Positions 37,202 to 46,018 of a DNA stretch of 64,000 nucleotides are shown here, piece after piece. This DNA is from Peptidiphaga gingivicola (GTDB taxonomy: Bacteria > Actinomycetota > Actinomycetes > Actinomycetales > Actinomycetaceae). The notes beneath the pieces are model-generated. The model did not search any database and was not told the DNA's origin. It worked only from the letters and a program-made list of their open reading frames with translations. Location: assembly GCF_001652275.1 (NCBI RefSeq), contig NZ_LVZK01000001.1, forward strand, positions 248,001 to 312,000. The letters are read 5' to 3'. Both the position numbers and the translations under genes were made by a program. How positions within the stretch are numbered: the stretch's first letter is position 1; the number at the start of each line of letters is the position of its first letter.

Positions 37202-38167
37202 ATGAAGAACATCCCCCTCGGCTCGACGGGCGTCTCGATCTCGCCGATCACGCTCGGCGGCAACACCTTCGGCTGGACCTCGACGCGCGAGGAGTCTTTC
37301 GAGGTGCTCGACGCGTACCTCGCGGGCGGCGGAACGACGATCGACACGGCAGACGCCTACTCCGCCTGGGCGCCAGGCAACCGGGGCGGCGAGTCGGAGG
37401 AGACGATCGGCCAATGGCTCGCGGCCCGCGGATACTCGAAGGGCAGCGGGCGCGAGGGCGTCGTCGTCGCCACAAAAGTTGCCAGGCACCCGCAATTCGA
37501 GGGGCTCTCGCCCAAAAACGTCGCGGCGGCCTGCAACGCTTCGCTCGAGCGGCTCGGCGTCGATTTCGTCGACGTCTACTTCGCCCACTTCGACGACGAC
37601 GCCGTTGCGATTCCCGACATGGCCGAAGCGTTCTCCGCGCTGGTCGACGCCGGAAAGGCACGAGCCGTCGGCCTGTCGAACTTCACGCCCGAGCGGATGG
37701 AGGAATGGCTGCGCTGCGCCGAAGAGAACGGCCTGCACAAGCCGACGATCCTGCAGCAGCACTACAACCTGGTCAAGCGGCGGCGCTTCGAGGCCTCCTA
37801 CCTGCCGCTCGCGCGTAAACACGGCATGGCCGCGCAGAGCTACTTCGCCCTGGCCTCCGGGTTCTTGACGGGCAAGTACCGCAGCGAAGACGGTGCCAAG
37901 ACGAATGCGGCGCGCGGAGGGGCGGCGGCGCGATATCTGACGGAAGAGGGGCTCGCCGTGCTCGCGGCTCTGGACGACGTCGCGGCCCAGCTCGGCGCTA
38001 GTCCGGCGAGCGTCGCCTTGGCGTGGCAGCACGCCAAGGGAGTGGATTCCCCGGTGGCCTCTGCCCGGACAGTCGGCCAGCTGCCCGATCTTCTGACCGC
38101 CCTCGACCTGAAGCTGACCGCCGAGCAGGCAGCGATCCTTGACGCGGCGTCCGCACCAATGGCGTGA
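37202..38167 (+). CDS. Aldo/keto reductase
   Basis: A 321-aa NADPH-dependent oxidoreductase. The N-terminus MKNIPLGSTGVSISPITLGGNTFGW is typical of the bacterial Tas/YajO-like AKR groups. The catalytic Asp and Tyr occur in TTIDTADAYS (47-56), the Lys in VVVATKVARHP near 87, and the His position near 118 is in VYFAHFDDD. GLSNFT near 160 is also conserved. RBS AAAGGAG. It lies just after the dehydratase operon and could reduce a 2-oxo acid, but most AKRs are broad, so that link is speculative. Confidence 0.85.
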   Translation: MKNIPLGSTGVSISPITLGGNTFGWTSTREESFEVLDAYLAGGGTTIDTADAYSAWAPGNRGGESEETIGQWLAARGYSKGSGREGVVVATKVARHPQFEGLSPKNVAAACNASLERLGVDFVDVYFAHFDDDAVAIPDMAEAFSALVDAGKARAVGLSNFTPERMEEWLRCAEENGLHKPTILQQHYNLVKRRRFEASYLPLARKHGMAAQSYFALASGFLTGKYRSEDGAKTNAARGGAAARYLTEEGLAVLAALDDVAAQLGASPASVALAWQHAKGVDSPVASARTVGQLPDLLTALDLKLTAEQAAILDAASAPMA

Positions 38168-38775
38168 AGCCGCGCCCCGCGGGAATGATCTACCGAGGTC
38201 CCTCCACAGGCGAGGCACGAAGCCGCGCCCGCGGGGGACGCGGGTACCCGAACGACTACAACGCCAACCCGGAGGGCACGAAGCCGCGCCCGCGGGGGAC
38301 GCGGGGACTGAGGTTAGAGGTTCCTGTCCCCGCCTCAGAATGCGCGCATCCCGCGAGCCCCGGTCTATAGTGGCTGAGCGTGCGGTCCTGGCGTGTGCGG
38401 GTCCGGGACCGCATACGCCCAGCGCGGTCCGTCGCCGGGGCGGGGCGGGCAGTCGCGCGGGAGGCCGAGCGGACCGGTTGGTTTTCGGGGGCCCGGACTT
38501 CCGGCGGGCAATCGAGGCGGCCCGCGACGACGGCGCATCCCTCACGTGGGTCGCCGCAGCGCCGATCAGCGTCGGGGCGCTCGGCCTTTGGCTGACTCTG
38601 GGAGCAGCGCGACGGCGGCCAAGGCCGCGACCCAGTGCGAGCAGATCTGGCTGCGGGGCGCTGCCAACGGCGTCGTCCGAGAAAGCGGCCGCTAGACGCC
38701 CCTGCGAAACGCGGACTGGCAAACCGAACGAGAAATCGCCTCCGTGCGCTCGGGCACGCGGTGACTTTGCGGATA
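38168..38775. other. Repeat-containing GC-rich intergenic stretch
   Basis: A 31-bp sequence beginning GGCACGAAGCCGCGCCCGCG occurs exactly at 38214-38244 and 38275-38305, with a partial relative right after the AKR stop at 38165. Beyond this, one frame near 38460-38690 encodes a short hydrophobic run (WVAAAPISVGALGLWL), but no start or ribosome site supports a gene. No known function. Confidence 0.6.
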
Positions 38776-38820
38776 CGCCGTTCGGCCGCGACTTTCCCGG
38801 CGGGGCGCGGCCGAACGGCG
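38776..38820 (-). terminator. Hairpin terminator of the OFA transporter transcript
   Basis: A perfect 15-bp stem (CGCCGTTCGGCCGCG and CGCGGCCGAACGGCG) with a 15-nt loop lies 45 bp after the transporter stop on the minus strand. It has no T-run. Confidence 0.6.
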
Positions 38821-38864
38821 GATCCTGCGGAGCTTCCCGCTGCGCTGCGGCACTGGCGCCGCGG

Positions 38865-40115
38865 TTATTGCTGCGCCGCGGCTCGGCGTTCGAGCCTTGC
38901 AGCCACAACCTGGTAGGCGATGGCCGCGCACAGGCCGACCGCCGCCGCGACGATGGCGATGACGAGCGCCTGCGAGTAGTCGCCGCCGTTGCTCTTGCCG
39001 ATCTTGGCCCCCAGATTGGGTGCGAAGATTGCGGAGACCGCGAAGGCGCTGAAGGCGACTCCGTAGTTGATCCCCTGGTTCTTCGGGCCGAACTGGCTCA
39101 TGACGAGGGCAGGCATGGTGCCCATGATGCCGCCGTACCCCATGCCGACGGCGAAGATGCCGAGAACGAGGGGCAGCACGTTGTGGTCGCCCTTGCCGAC
39201 GATCAGCGAGATCAGGCCGAGGGCTGCGAGGATGAAGATAATCTGCACGGTGCGCACCCGGCCGATCTTGTCGGAGACGGTTCCAAAGCAGATCCGGCCC
39301 GCCAGGGAGGCGAAGGCGTAGACGGAGACGATGAAGGCCGCCTCGGACTTCGAATAGCCGAACATCCCCTGCGCGAGCGGGGAGGCGTTGGCGACGATGA
39401 GCAGGCCGGAGAAGGCGCCGCAGACGAAGATGACGAAGATGAGCCAGAACATGGGAGTCATGCACATCTGCCGCCAGTTGAAGTTCTTCGCCTCGGCCGC
39501 CGGGCCTCCGGACGCCGGGGCCGGAGGAGTCCAGCCCTCGGGCGCGTAGTTCGCGGGAGCCTGGCGCAGCGTGAGGGCGACGAGGACGGCGACCGCGAGG
39601 AAGGCGACGCCGAAGGCACTCATCGTGGTGACGATCCCCTGGTCGTCGAGAATCCAGCGGGCCAGGGGCGCCATGACGATCGCGGCGCCGCCGTTGGCGC
39701 CGGTTATGAGGCCCGCAGCCATTCCGCGGCGATCCGGGAAGAAGCGCATCGTGTTGTTGAGGGCGGCGGTGTAGGCGAATCCCTGGCCGAGGCCGCCGAT
39801 CACGCCGAAGCAGAGGATGAACATGGAGCCCGAGCCGGACAGCCCGCCGAGCAGCCATCCCAGCCCCCACAGGGTGCCTCCGGCCAGCGCGACGAGCTGG
39901 GTCTTGCCGCGGTCCACGAAGTAGCCTCCGAGGATCATCGGGATCGGCGAGATGGCGTTGAGCACGGAATAGGCCATGACGGCGTCGTCCGAGCCGAATT
40001 CCTTTTCCAGAGCCGTTTTAAGCACCGAGAATATGTAGGTGCACCCGGTGGCGAAAACCAGCAGGCACGACGCCGCCAGAATCAACCACCGGTTGTATCG
40101 AACTTTTTCTGACAT
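38865..40115 (-). CDS. OFA-family MFS transporter (oxalate/formate antiporter type)
   Basis: A 416-aa, 12-helix major facilitator. The MFS loop motif between helices 2 and 3 reads GGYFVDRGKTQLVA. The N-terminus (RYNRWLILAASCLLVFATGCTYIFSVL) and the GLGQGFAYTAALNNTMRFFPDRRGMAAGLITGANGG region fit the OFA/monocarboxylate branch. ATG 40115 has AAAGG upstream and is preferred over a start 15 codons earlier. It is the last gene of a minus-strand run with an acyl-CoA dehydrogenase and a CoA-transferase fragment, so it probably moves a carboxylate used or made by the pathway. Confidence 0.87.
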   Translation of the reverse strand: MSEKVRYNRWLILAASCLLVFATGCTYIFSVLKTALEKEFGSDDAVMAYSVLNAISPIPMILGGYFVDRGKTQLVALAGGTLWGLGWLLGGLSGSGSMFILCFGVIGGLGQGFAYTAALNNTMRFFPDRRGMAAGLITGANGGAAIVMAPLARWILDDQGIVTTMSAFGVAFLAVAVLVALTLRQAPANYAPEGWTPPAPASGGPAAEAKNFNWRQMCMTPMFWLIFVIFVCGAFSGLLIVANASPLAQGMFGYSKSEAAFIVSVYAFASLAGRICFGTVSDKIGRVRTVQIIFILAALGLISLIVGKGDHNVLPLVLGIFAVGMGYGGIMGTMPALVMSQFGPKNQGINYGVAFSAFAVSAIFAPNLGAKIGKSNGGDYSQALVIAIVAAAVGLCAAIAYQVVAARLERRAAAQQ

Positions 40116-40143
40116 TGAATAACCTTTCGAGTGGAAGCCGCCG

Positions 40144-40707
40144 TCATGCGGCCTTCTCATCCATCACGCTCACGAGCCCGCCCCGGGTTTCGGCACATGC
40201 CCCCGGACCCGTCTCTTTGAGATCGTCGTCGATCTCCGGCGTGAATTCTATCTGGTCAAGGGCGTCCGGCCGCAGACCGACGCCCGGCGCGACCTCGCGC
40301 TGGGTCAGGCGCTCGCCGTCGAGCGTGAAGACCGCGCGTTCAGCGACACGAAGGACGCGCCGGCCAAATTTCGAGGCGGCCGACCCCCAAAAGCTCGCCT
40401 GCTCGACGTCCCTGACTAATTTCTTTGCCCTGCCCTCGTTCGCAACGACCGCCCTGCCGTTGCCCTCCTTCAGCCGTCCCGCGGCGAACGCGCCGGCGAA
40501 TACGAGCGTTTTGGCCGATTGGGAGGCGCCGACGAAGCCGCCCGAGCCCGCCGCCTTGCCGGAGGGCTTCGAGACGCCGCCGCGCGCGCAGGCCCTCGCG
40601 AGTTCGAGGGCTTCCCCGTTCAAGCGCGGCAGGGCGAAGGGCGTCGCCCCTCCGGCTGCGCCGGAGGCCGGATGCGCGGCCTCCTCGGCCGAAACGACGG
40701 CTGACAT
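40144..40707 (-). pseudogene. C-terminal fragment of a family I CoA-transferase (Pct-like)
   Basis: A 187-aa open frame whose residues about 45-170 align without large gaps to residues 379-504 of the intact CoA-transferase at 42153. Shared blocks include VSKPSGKAAGSGGF against VSKFNGRVAGCGGF, KKLVRDVEQASF against RKFVRDVEQITF, and TERAVF-type VAERAVFTL. The N-terminal catalytic Glu region is missing and replaced by 44 unrelated residues. It starts 4 bp after the acyl-CoA dehydrogenase stop and ends 28 bp before the transporter start. This is either decay of a second copy or a retained small domain protein. The open frame is intact. Confidence 0.8.
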
Positions 40708-40711
40708 GGCC

Positions 40712-41857
40712 CTACTTCGTGTGCTCTTTGACGATCTGGCGGCCGACGACGTGCACCATGATCTCGTCGGTGCCGCCCCCGAAGCGGTGCCCGCGGGCGT
40801 CGCGCCACAGCCGCTCGATCCGCACGCCCTCGGTCACGCCAATGCCGCCGTGGATCTGGAGGGCGTCGTCGCACACCTCGAAGGCGGCCATCGAGCAGTA
40901 GCGCTTGCACATAGCGGCCTGCTTGCGGTCGAGCGTGCCGTTGTCCACCATCGAGGCCGAGTGGTAGATGAAGTTCTTCATGTTCTCGATCTTGATGGCC
41001 ATGTCCGTCAGCTTTTCCTGCACCAGCTGGAACGAGCCGATCGGCTTGCCGAATTGCACGCGGGTCGCTGCGTACTCCGCGGCGTCCTTGAAGGCCGCCT
41101 CGGCCAGGCCGAGGGACTGGGTCGCCGTCATGATCCGCTCCAGCTCGAAGTTCTTCATGAGCTGCTTGAAGCCCTCGCCTTTGACGCCTACGAGGCAGGA
41201 TTCGTCGACCTCGACGTCGTTGTAGTAGATCTCCGACGAGTCCGCGGTGTGCCAGCACATCTTGGAGATCGGGGAGATCTCGATGCCGGGGGCGTCGGTG
41301 GGAACGAGGTACATCGAGATGGCGCGGCGCGGATCCTCGGCGTCGGGGTTGACGGCCATGGTCAGGAGGTACTTCGTGTCGACGGCGTTTGTGATGAGGG
41401 TCTTCGTTCCGTTGAAGCGCACCTTTCCGTCCCGATGCTCGGCGGTCGTCTTCATGGCCGAGGAATCCGATCCCGCCTGCGGCTCGGTGAAGGCGAGGGC
41501 GAAGGGGACGCCGCCGTCCTGCAAAATGCCCAGGACCGACTCGCGCTGCTCGGGCGAGCCGAACTCGAGGATGTCGAGGACCTGGAGGATCTCAGTGGCG
41601 TATCCGAGGTTGAGGCCGCGTGAGGCCACCCTTTCCCCGATGAGGCACATTGTCACCATGTCCACCGGCGTGCCGCCGTATTCCTCGGGAATTCCGAGGG
41701 AGAGGAAGCCCGCCTCCTGCATGGCCCGCTTGAACTCGACGGGCTGGCGATGCTCGCGATCCGTCTCGGCCACGTACGCCGGGGACGCGTACTGGTCGAG
41801 GATTTCGTCAAGGCTTTCCAGCAGAAGCTGCTGTTCTTCGCTGAGGCTGAAGTCCAT
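40712..41857 (-). CDS. Acyl-CoA dehydrogenase / enoyl-CoA reductase (CaiA/AcdB-like)
   Basis: A 381-aa FAD enzyme. The family FAD signature is FALAFTEPQAGSDSSAMKTT near 120. The C-terminal helix block FQLVQEKLTDMAIKIENMKNFIYHSASMVDNGTLD and AAFEVCDDALQIHGGIGVTEG resemble crotonobetainyl-CoA reductase CaiA. In the 2-hydroxyacid pathway this enzyme would reduce the enoyl-CoA made by the dehydratase. It would need an electron-transfer flavoprotein, and no etfAB is seen here. First gene of a minus-strand run; divergent from the CoA-transferase at 42153. Confidence 0.9.
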   Translation of the reverse strand: MDFSLSEEQQLLLESLDEILDQYASPAYVAETDREHRQPVEFKRAMQEAGFLSLGIPEEYGGTPVDMVTMCLIGERVASRGLNLGYATEILQVLDILEFGSPEQRESVLGILQDGGVPFALAFTEPQAGSDSSAMKTTAEHRDGKVRFNGTKTLITNAVDTKYLLTMAVNPDAEDPRRAISMYLVPTDAPGIEISPISKMCWHTADSSEIYYNDVEVDESCLVGVKGEGFKQLMKNFELERIMTATQSLGLAEAAFKDAAEYAATRVQFGKPIGSFQLVQEKLTDMAIKIENMKNFIYHSASMVDNGTLDRKQAAMCKRYCSMAAFEVCDDALQIHGGIGVTEGVRIERLWRDARGHRFGGGTDEIMVHVVGRQIVKEHTK

Positions 41858-42152
41858 TCTTCATTGAACCTTTCTCTGTTTGGGGCTCCGCGGCGACGCA
41901 TTCGTTCGGGCTCCGCGGCGCACCGAGTTTCGGCGACGTCGGAAAACTCGCGAGCGCGTGCCGCGTTTCACATGACAAGCCTAAGAATCTCGCGGACCGA
42001 GGATATAGGACCAAAGTAGTCCGATTTGCGGGAGTATGCTCGATAGTGTTCTCTCGCACGGGCAGACAATGCCCGCCGCACCGCGGATCACGCAATCGCC
42101 ACGCGGATCCGGGCCGCTGCGCGCTCAACGCCGAACGACCAAAGGAGCGACG

Positions 42153-43781
42153 ATGACCAAGGCAATCAGCGCGGCGCAGGCCGCCGCGCTCATCAAGGAC
42201 GGCGACACGGTCGCGTTCTCCGGCTTCGGTTTAGCCTGCGTCAACCAGGAAGTCATCGCCGCCCTCGAGGAGCGATGGTTGGCCGGGCAGGGCCCTCGCG
42301 GCCTGACGATCGTCAACTCCTCCGCCGTCGGCGCGCGCGGCAAGCGCGAAGGCCTGGGCAAGCTCTCCTACGAGGGGCTGGTCAAGCGGTGGATCGGCGG
42401 AATCATGTCCGCCTCCCCCGCGCTGGGCCAGCTCGCCGCCGACAACAAGCTCGAATGCTACAACCTGCCGCAGGGCGTCATGACGGCCCTCTACCGCGAG
42501 ATCGCCGCGCATCGGCCCGGCGTCGTCACCAAGGTGGGGCTGGGCACCTTCGTCGATCCTCGCATCGAGGGCGCCAAGGTCAACGACGTCACCACGGAGG
42601 ACCTCGTCTCGCTCATCGAGCTGGACGGCGAAGAGTACCTGTACTACCGCGGGTTTCCGATCGACGTCGGGCTCATCCGCGGCACGTACGCCGACGAGAT
42701 GGGCAACCTGACGATGGAGCACGAGGGTCTGAAGATGGAGATCCTCCCCATCGCGCAGGCCGTCCACAATTCGGGCGGGATCGTCGTCGCCCAGGCGAAG
42801 GCGGTGGTCGCGACGGGCACTCTCGACCCGAACCTCGTGCGCGTCCCCGGGAACCTCGTCGACTACATCGTGGTCTCCGAGCCGGACAACCACATGCAGA
42901 CCGAGTACACCCAGTACAATCCCGCTTTCTCGGGGCAAATCAAGGTCCCCGCCTCGAACGTCGAGCCTCTGCCGCTGACCATTCGCAAGGTCATGGCGCG
43001 CCGCGCCGCCATGGAGATCCGGCCGGGCCAGACCATGAACCTCGGGGTGGGGGTGCCGGCCGACGTCGGGATCGTGCTCGCCGAGGAAGGCGTCTCCGAC
43101 TACGCGCTGCTGACCACCGAGGCCGGCGCCGTCGGCGGGACCCCCGCAGACGACAAGAACTTCGGCCACGCCTACAACGTGCTCGCCCAGGTCGGCATGC
43201 ACGAGCAATTCGACTATTACGACGGCGGAGGCCTCGACCTGACGATCCTCGGCACGGCGCAGACGGACGCCCGCGGGGACGTCAACGTCTCGAAGTTCAA
43301 CGGCCGCGTGGCGGGCTGCGGCGGCTTCATCAACATCACGGCCACCGCCAAGCACGTGGTGTTCGCGGGCTCCTTCACGGCGGGAGGCCTCGACGTCCAG
43401 TTTGCAGACGGGGGCTGCAGGATCGCGGCCGAAGGCAAGGTGCGCAAGTTCGTCCGCGACGTCGAGCAGATCACTTTCTCCGGCGAGCAGGCATCCCTCG
43501 CGGGCCAGTCGGTGCTTTACGTGACCGAGCGCGCGGTCTTCGAGCTGCGCGAGGGCCGCCTGACGCTCATCGAGAAGGCGCCGTGGGCGGACTTGCAGCG
43601 CGACATCCTCGACCAAATGGACTTCGAGCCGGCGATCGCGGACGACCCGAGGGACATGGACCCGGGCATTTTCCGCGAGAAGTGGGGCGGGCTCAAGGCG
43701 CACATCGACGCGGCGGCCGCAGAGCGCACGGCCGCGAATTCGACGGCCCCTCAGGCCTCTACCCCTTCGAGTCACAAGTGA
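42153..43781 (+). CDS. Family I CoA-transferase (propionate/acetate CoA-transferase-like)
   Basis: A 542-aa single-chain transferase that carries alpha and beta halves. The N-terminal half has GDTVAFSGFGLACVNQEVI near 17. The catalytic Glu is Glu323 in ALLTTEAGAVGGTPAD, corresponding to the Pct/YdiF glutamate that forms the glutamyl-CoA thioester. RBS AAAGGAG. It overlaps the acyl-CoA ligase start by 4 nt. It would pass CoA between short-chain acids, for example acetate, lactate or propionate. A C-terminal copy lies 2 kb away at 40144. Confidence 0.9.
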   Translation: MTKAISAAQAAALIKDGDTVAFSGFGLACVNQEVIAALEERWLAGQGPRGLTIVNSSAVGARGKREGLGKLSYEGLVKRWIGGIMSASPALGQLAADNKLECYNLPQGVMTALYREIAAHRPGVVTKVGLGTFVDPRIEGAKVNDVTTEDLVSLIELDGEEYLYYRGFPIDVGLIRGTYADEMGNLTMEHEGLKMEILPIAQAVHNSGGIVVAQAKAVVATGTLDPNLVRVPGNLVDYIVVSEPDNHMQTEYTQYNPAFSGQIKVPASNVEPLPLTIRKVMARRAAMEIRPGQTMNLGVGVPADVGIVLAEEGVSDYALLTTEAGAVGGTPADDKNFGHAYNVLAQVGMHEQFDYYDGGGLDLTILGTAQTDARGDVNVSKFNGRVAGCGGFINITATAKHVVFAGSFTAGGLDVQFADGGCRIAAEGKVRKFVRDVEQITFSGEQASLAGQSVLYVTERAVFELREGRLTLIEKAPWADLQRDILDQMDFEPAIADDPRDMDPGIFREKWGGLKAHIDAAAAERTAANSTAPQASTPSSHK

Positions 43782-45400
43782 ACGGCACAGGGCGAGAATC
43801 GGGCCCAGGCGAGCTTGTCTCGCCGATCCTGCAGTTCGACGCCCTCGCCCGCTCCGAGCCGTCGAAGACGTGCATCGTGGTCGACTCCTTCAGCTACACC
43901 CGGGCGCAGATCCTCGAGGCGGCGGACGCGCTGGCGGCCGGGCTCGCCGCCTACGGCGTCGGGCAGGGCGACAGGATCGCCATCATCCGGAGAAACGCCC
44001 CGATCCACATGATCGCCTTGCTGGCGGCCAGCAGAATCGGCGCCGTGCTGCTACCGCTCAATTTCCGTCTGTCCTCGGTCGAGTGCCAGGCGATCATCGA
44101 CGACGCCGGGTGCGCGGCCGTGCTGTGCGGGCCGCGTTTCGCGCGGCAGTTCGACGAAGAGCTCGACCTTTCGCCCGAGATCCTCTGGATCGTCGACGAC
44201 ATCGACCCCTCGATCGAGCCCCCGGAGGACGATTCTCTCCACTTCATCTGGCAGAGGCTCTCGGAGCTCTACCGCGCAGGCGAGGGCATGGTCCCCGACG
44301 CCGTCCCAATCCGGGCCGACGCCCTCGCGCTTTTGCTCTACACGTCCGGCTCGACGGGCAAGGCCAAGGGCGTCAAGCTCACCTACGGCAACGTCTTCGC
44401 CTCGTGGGCGGCTTTCTCCGAGGTGCTCGGCACGGGGCCGGACGACGTCGCCCTTGCGATCGCGTCCTTCGGGCACGTCGGGGGCCTCAACACCTTCACC
44501 TTCGCCACGCTTCTGGCCGGCGGCCTCGTGGTGGTTCAGCGCAAATGGGACGTCGGCGACGCTCTGGCCAAGATCGAACGCTATCGGGTGACCCGCACCT
44601 TCGGCGTCCCGACGATGTACGACGCCATGGCCCGGCATCCGGACTTCGGCTCGCGCGACCTTTCGAGCCTGAAAACGGCGATCGTCGGCGGCGCCTGCTG
44701 CCCCAAGGACTTGTGCGACGTTTTCACCGCGCGAGGCGTGCCTTTGGCGAACTCGTGGGGCATGACCGAAACCGCGGGCGGCGGCACGCTCACGCCGCCG
44801 AAGGACATGGCCAGGCATTGCGCCCAGGTGGGCAAGGCCGCACCCGGGATGAAGATGCGGGTGGCGCGCGAGGACGGATCCGAGGCTTCGGTCGGCGAGG
44901 TCGGCGAACTGTGGGTGTCCGGACCGTCCGTCTCCCCCGGATACTGGGGAAAACCGGAAGGCCAGGGCTGCGGTTTCTCAGACGACGGATGGTTCCACAC
45001 GGGAGACCTCGTCTCCGTAGACGCCGAAGGCTTTTACACCATCGAGGGGCGTGCCAAGGATCTCATCATCTCCGGCGGGGAGAACATCTATCCCGCCGAG
45101 ATCGAGACGGTGCTGCGCAACCACCCCGCCGTCGCCGAGGCAGTTGTGGTGGGCATGCCGGACAATCGCTGGGGCGAGCTGCCGGCGGCCTTCGTCGTCG
45201 CCGACGACGGCGCCGATCTGGACCTCGACGAAGTGCGCGCCTTCGCCGCGACCCGGCTGGCGAAATACAAGGTGCCGCGCACGATGGCGGAGCTTGACGC
45301 CATCCCCCTGGGTTCGACAGGCAAGCCGGATCGCGGCGCGTTGGCCCGCATCGCCGCGCACCATCACGACCCGGGGCCGCGCTGGTACGCGCAGAGGTGA
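43778..45400 (+). CDS. Acyl-CoA synthetase (AMP-forming, CaiC-like)
   Basis: A 540-aa ANL-superfamily ligase starting at GTG in the GTGA overlap with the CoA-transferase. The phosphate loop is LLLYTSGSTGKAKGVKL near 188. The A5-type SWGMTETAGGG is near 325, and the hinge block GFYTIEGRAKDLIISGGENIYPAEIE is near 410. The catalytic lysine is in GSTGKPDR near the end. It activates a carboxylic acid to an acyl-CoA at the cost of ATP. It offers a second route to CoA activation beside the two transferases. Confidence 0.9.
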   Translation: MNGTGRESGPGELVSPILQFDALARSEPSKTCIVVDSFSYTRAQILEAADALAAGLAAYGVGQGDRIAIIRRNAPIHMIALLAASRIGAVLLPLNFRLSSVECQAIIDDAGCAAVLCGPRFARQFDEELDLSPEILWIVDDIDPSIEPPEDDSLHFIWQRLSELYRAGEGMVPDAVPIRADALALLLYTSGSTGKAKGVKLTYGNVFASWAAFSEVLGTGPDDVALAIASFGHVGGLNTFTFATLLAGGLVVVQRKWDVGDALAKIERYRVTRTFGVPTMYDAMARHPDFGSRDLSSLKTAIVGGACCPKDLCDVFTARGVPLANSWGMTETAGGGTLTPPKDMARHCAQVGKAAPGMKMRVAREDGSEASVGEVGELWVSGPSVSPGYWGKPEGQGCGFSDDGWFHTGDLVSVDAEGFYTIEGRAKDLIISGGENIYPAEIETVLRNHPAVAEAVVVGMPDNRWGELPAAFVVADDGADLDLDEVRAFAATRLAKYKVPRTMAELDAIPLGSTGKPDRGALARIAAHHHDPGPRWYAQR

Positions 45401-45473
45401 GAGCGCCGACGGCGCCGACACGGGCGATCTGCGCGAGCGGGCAGCTCTAGCACGGGCAGAGGCGAAAACTCTT

Positions 45474-45524
45474 CGACGGTGACGCCGCGTCGCCGCCGCT
45501 TCAGTCGGCGGCCTAGCACCGTCG
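45474..45524 (+). terminator. Nested stem-loop after the acyl-CoA ligase
   Basis: Outer arms CGACGGTG and CACCGTCG enclose an inner stem GCCGCCG / CGGCGGC with loop CTTCAGT. It lies 73 bp after the ligase stop and separates the catabolic island from the toxin module. No T-run. Confidence 0.6.
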
Positions 45525-45582
45525 CCTTCCGCCTCACAAACCGACTTTTCCGACTTCCGCGTTTCACATTTCGAACACCCTT

Positions 45583-45619
45583 GTATAGTGAACATAATAT
45601 TTATAGGATTACACTATAC
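45583..45619 (+). promoter_or_regulatory. AT-rich promoter region with 8-bp inverted repeat
   Basis: GTATAGTG and CACTATAC are perfect inverted copies separated by 21 nt of AT-rich sequence including ATAATATT. They lie 13 bp before the AGGAGAACG ribosome site of the partner gene at 45632. The spacing suits a dimeric repressor or two half-sites flanking the promoter. The region is far more AT-rich than its surroundings. Confidence 0.6.
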
Positions 45620-45631
45620 GAGAGGAGAACG

Positions 45632-46012
45632 ATGACCGGAATACTGAGCGCGAAAAACGACGAGCTGCGCCAGCTCGCCTCCAGACTGCAGGCGAGCTCC
45701 GCCACCCTCGAAGACGCGGCGGTCAAACAGAGCCTGAACTCGGATTTCGCGGGATTCGTCGAGCTGTCCCAAGCGTGCGGAGAGTTCGTTTCGAACGCGG
45801 CCAAACGCGTGCAAGGCGGGCAAGAGTGGTTCGACAAGGTGATCGACGGCGTCGAGTTCACGGCTCAGCACATCGGGCAGACCGACGCCCAAATCGCCCA
45901 AAGCATAATCAAGACAAGCAGAAGTTTCTCCGACGTCGTCTTCTCTCTGGAGCCGCTTCTGTGGAGCGGCAAATTCGGCTGGGACGGCGACGCCTATCAA
46001 GAGAACGGATGA
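45632..46012 (+). CDS. Small helical protein, probable ESX-type partner of the calpain toxin
   Basis: A 126-aa protein with no recognised family. It is predicted to be helical, with heptad-like stretches (LRQLASRLQASSATLEDAAVKQSL and FVSNAAKRVQGGQEWFDKVIDG). Size and position match the small partner proteins encoded before WXG/LXG toxins of type VII secretion. RBS GAGGAGAACG. It is 6 bp before the calpain gene. Its C-terminus is SGKFGWDGDAYQENG. The partner role is inferred from context. Confidence 0.7.
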   Translation: MTGILSAKNDELRQLASRLQASSATLEDAAVKQSLNSDFAGFVELSQACGEFVSNAAKRVQGGQEWFDKVIDGVEFTAQHIGQTDAQIAQSIIKTSRSFSDVVFSLEPLLWSGKFGWDGDAYQENG

Positions 46013-46018
46013 CCGACG

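Noticed and set aside
38380-38695. Small gene with a hydrophobic segment near WVAAAPISVGALGLWL
   Set aside because: No start codon with a ribosome site in the correct frame and overlapping repeats; treated as noncoding.
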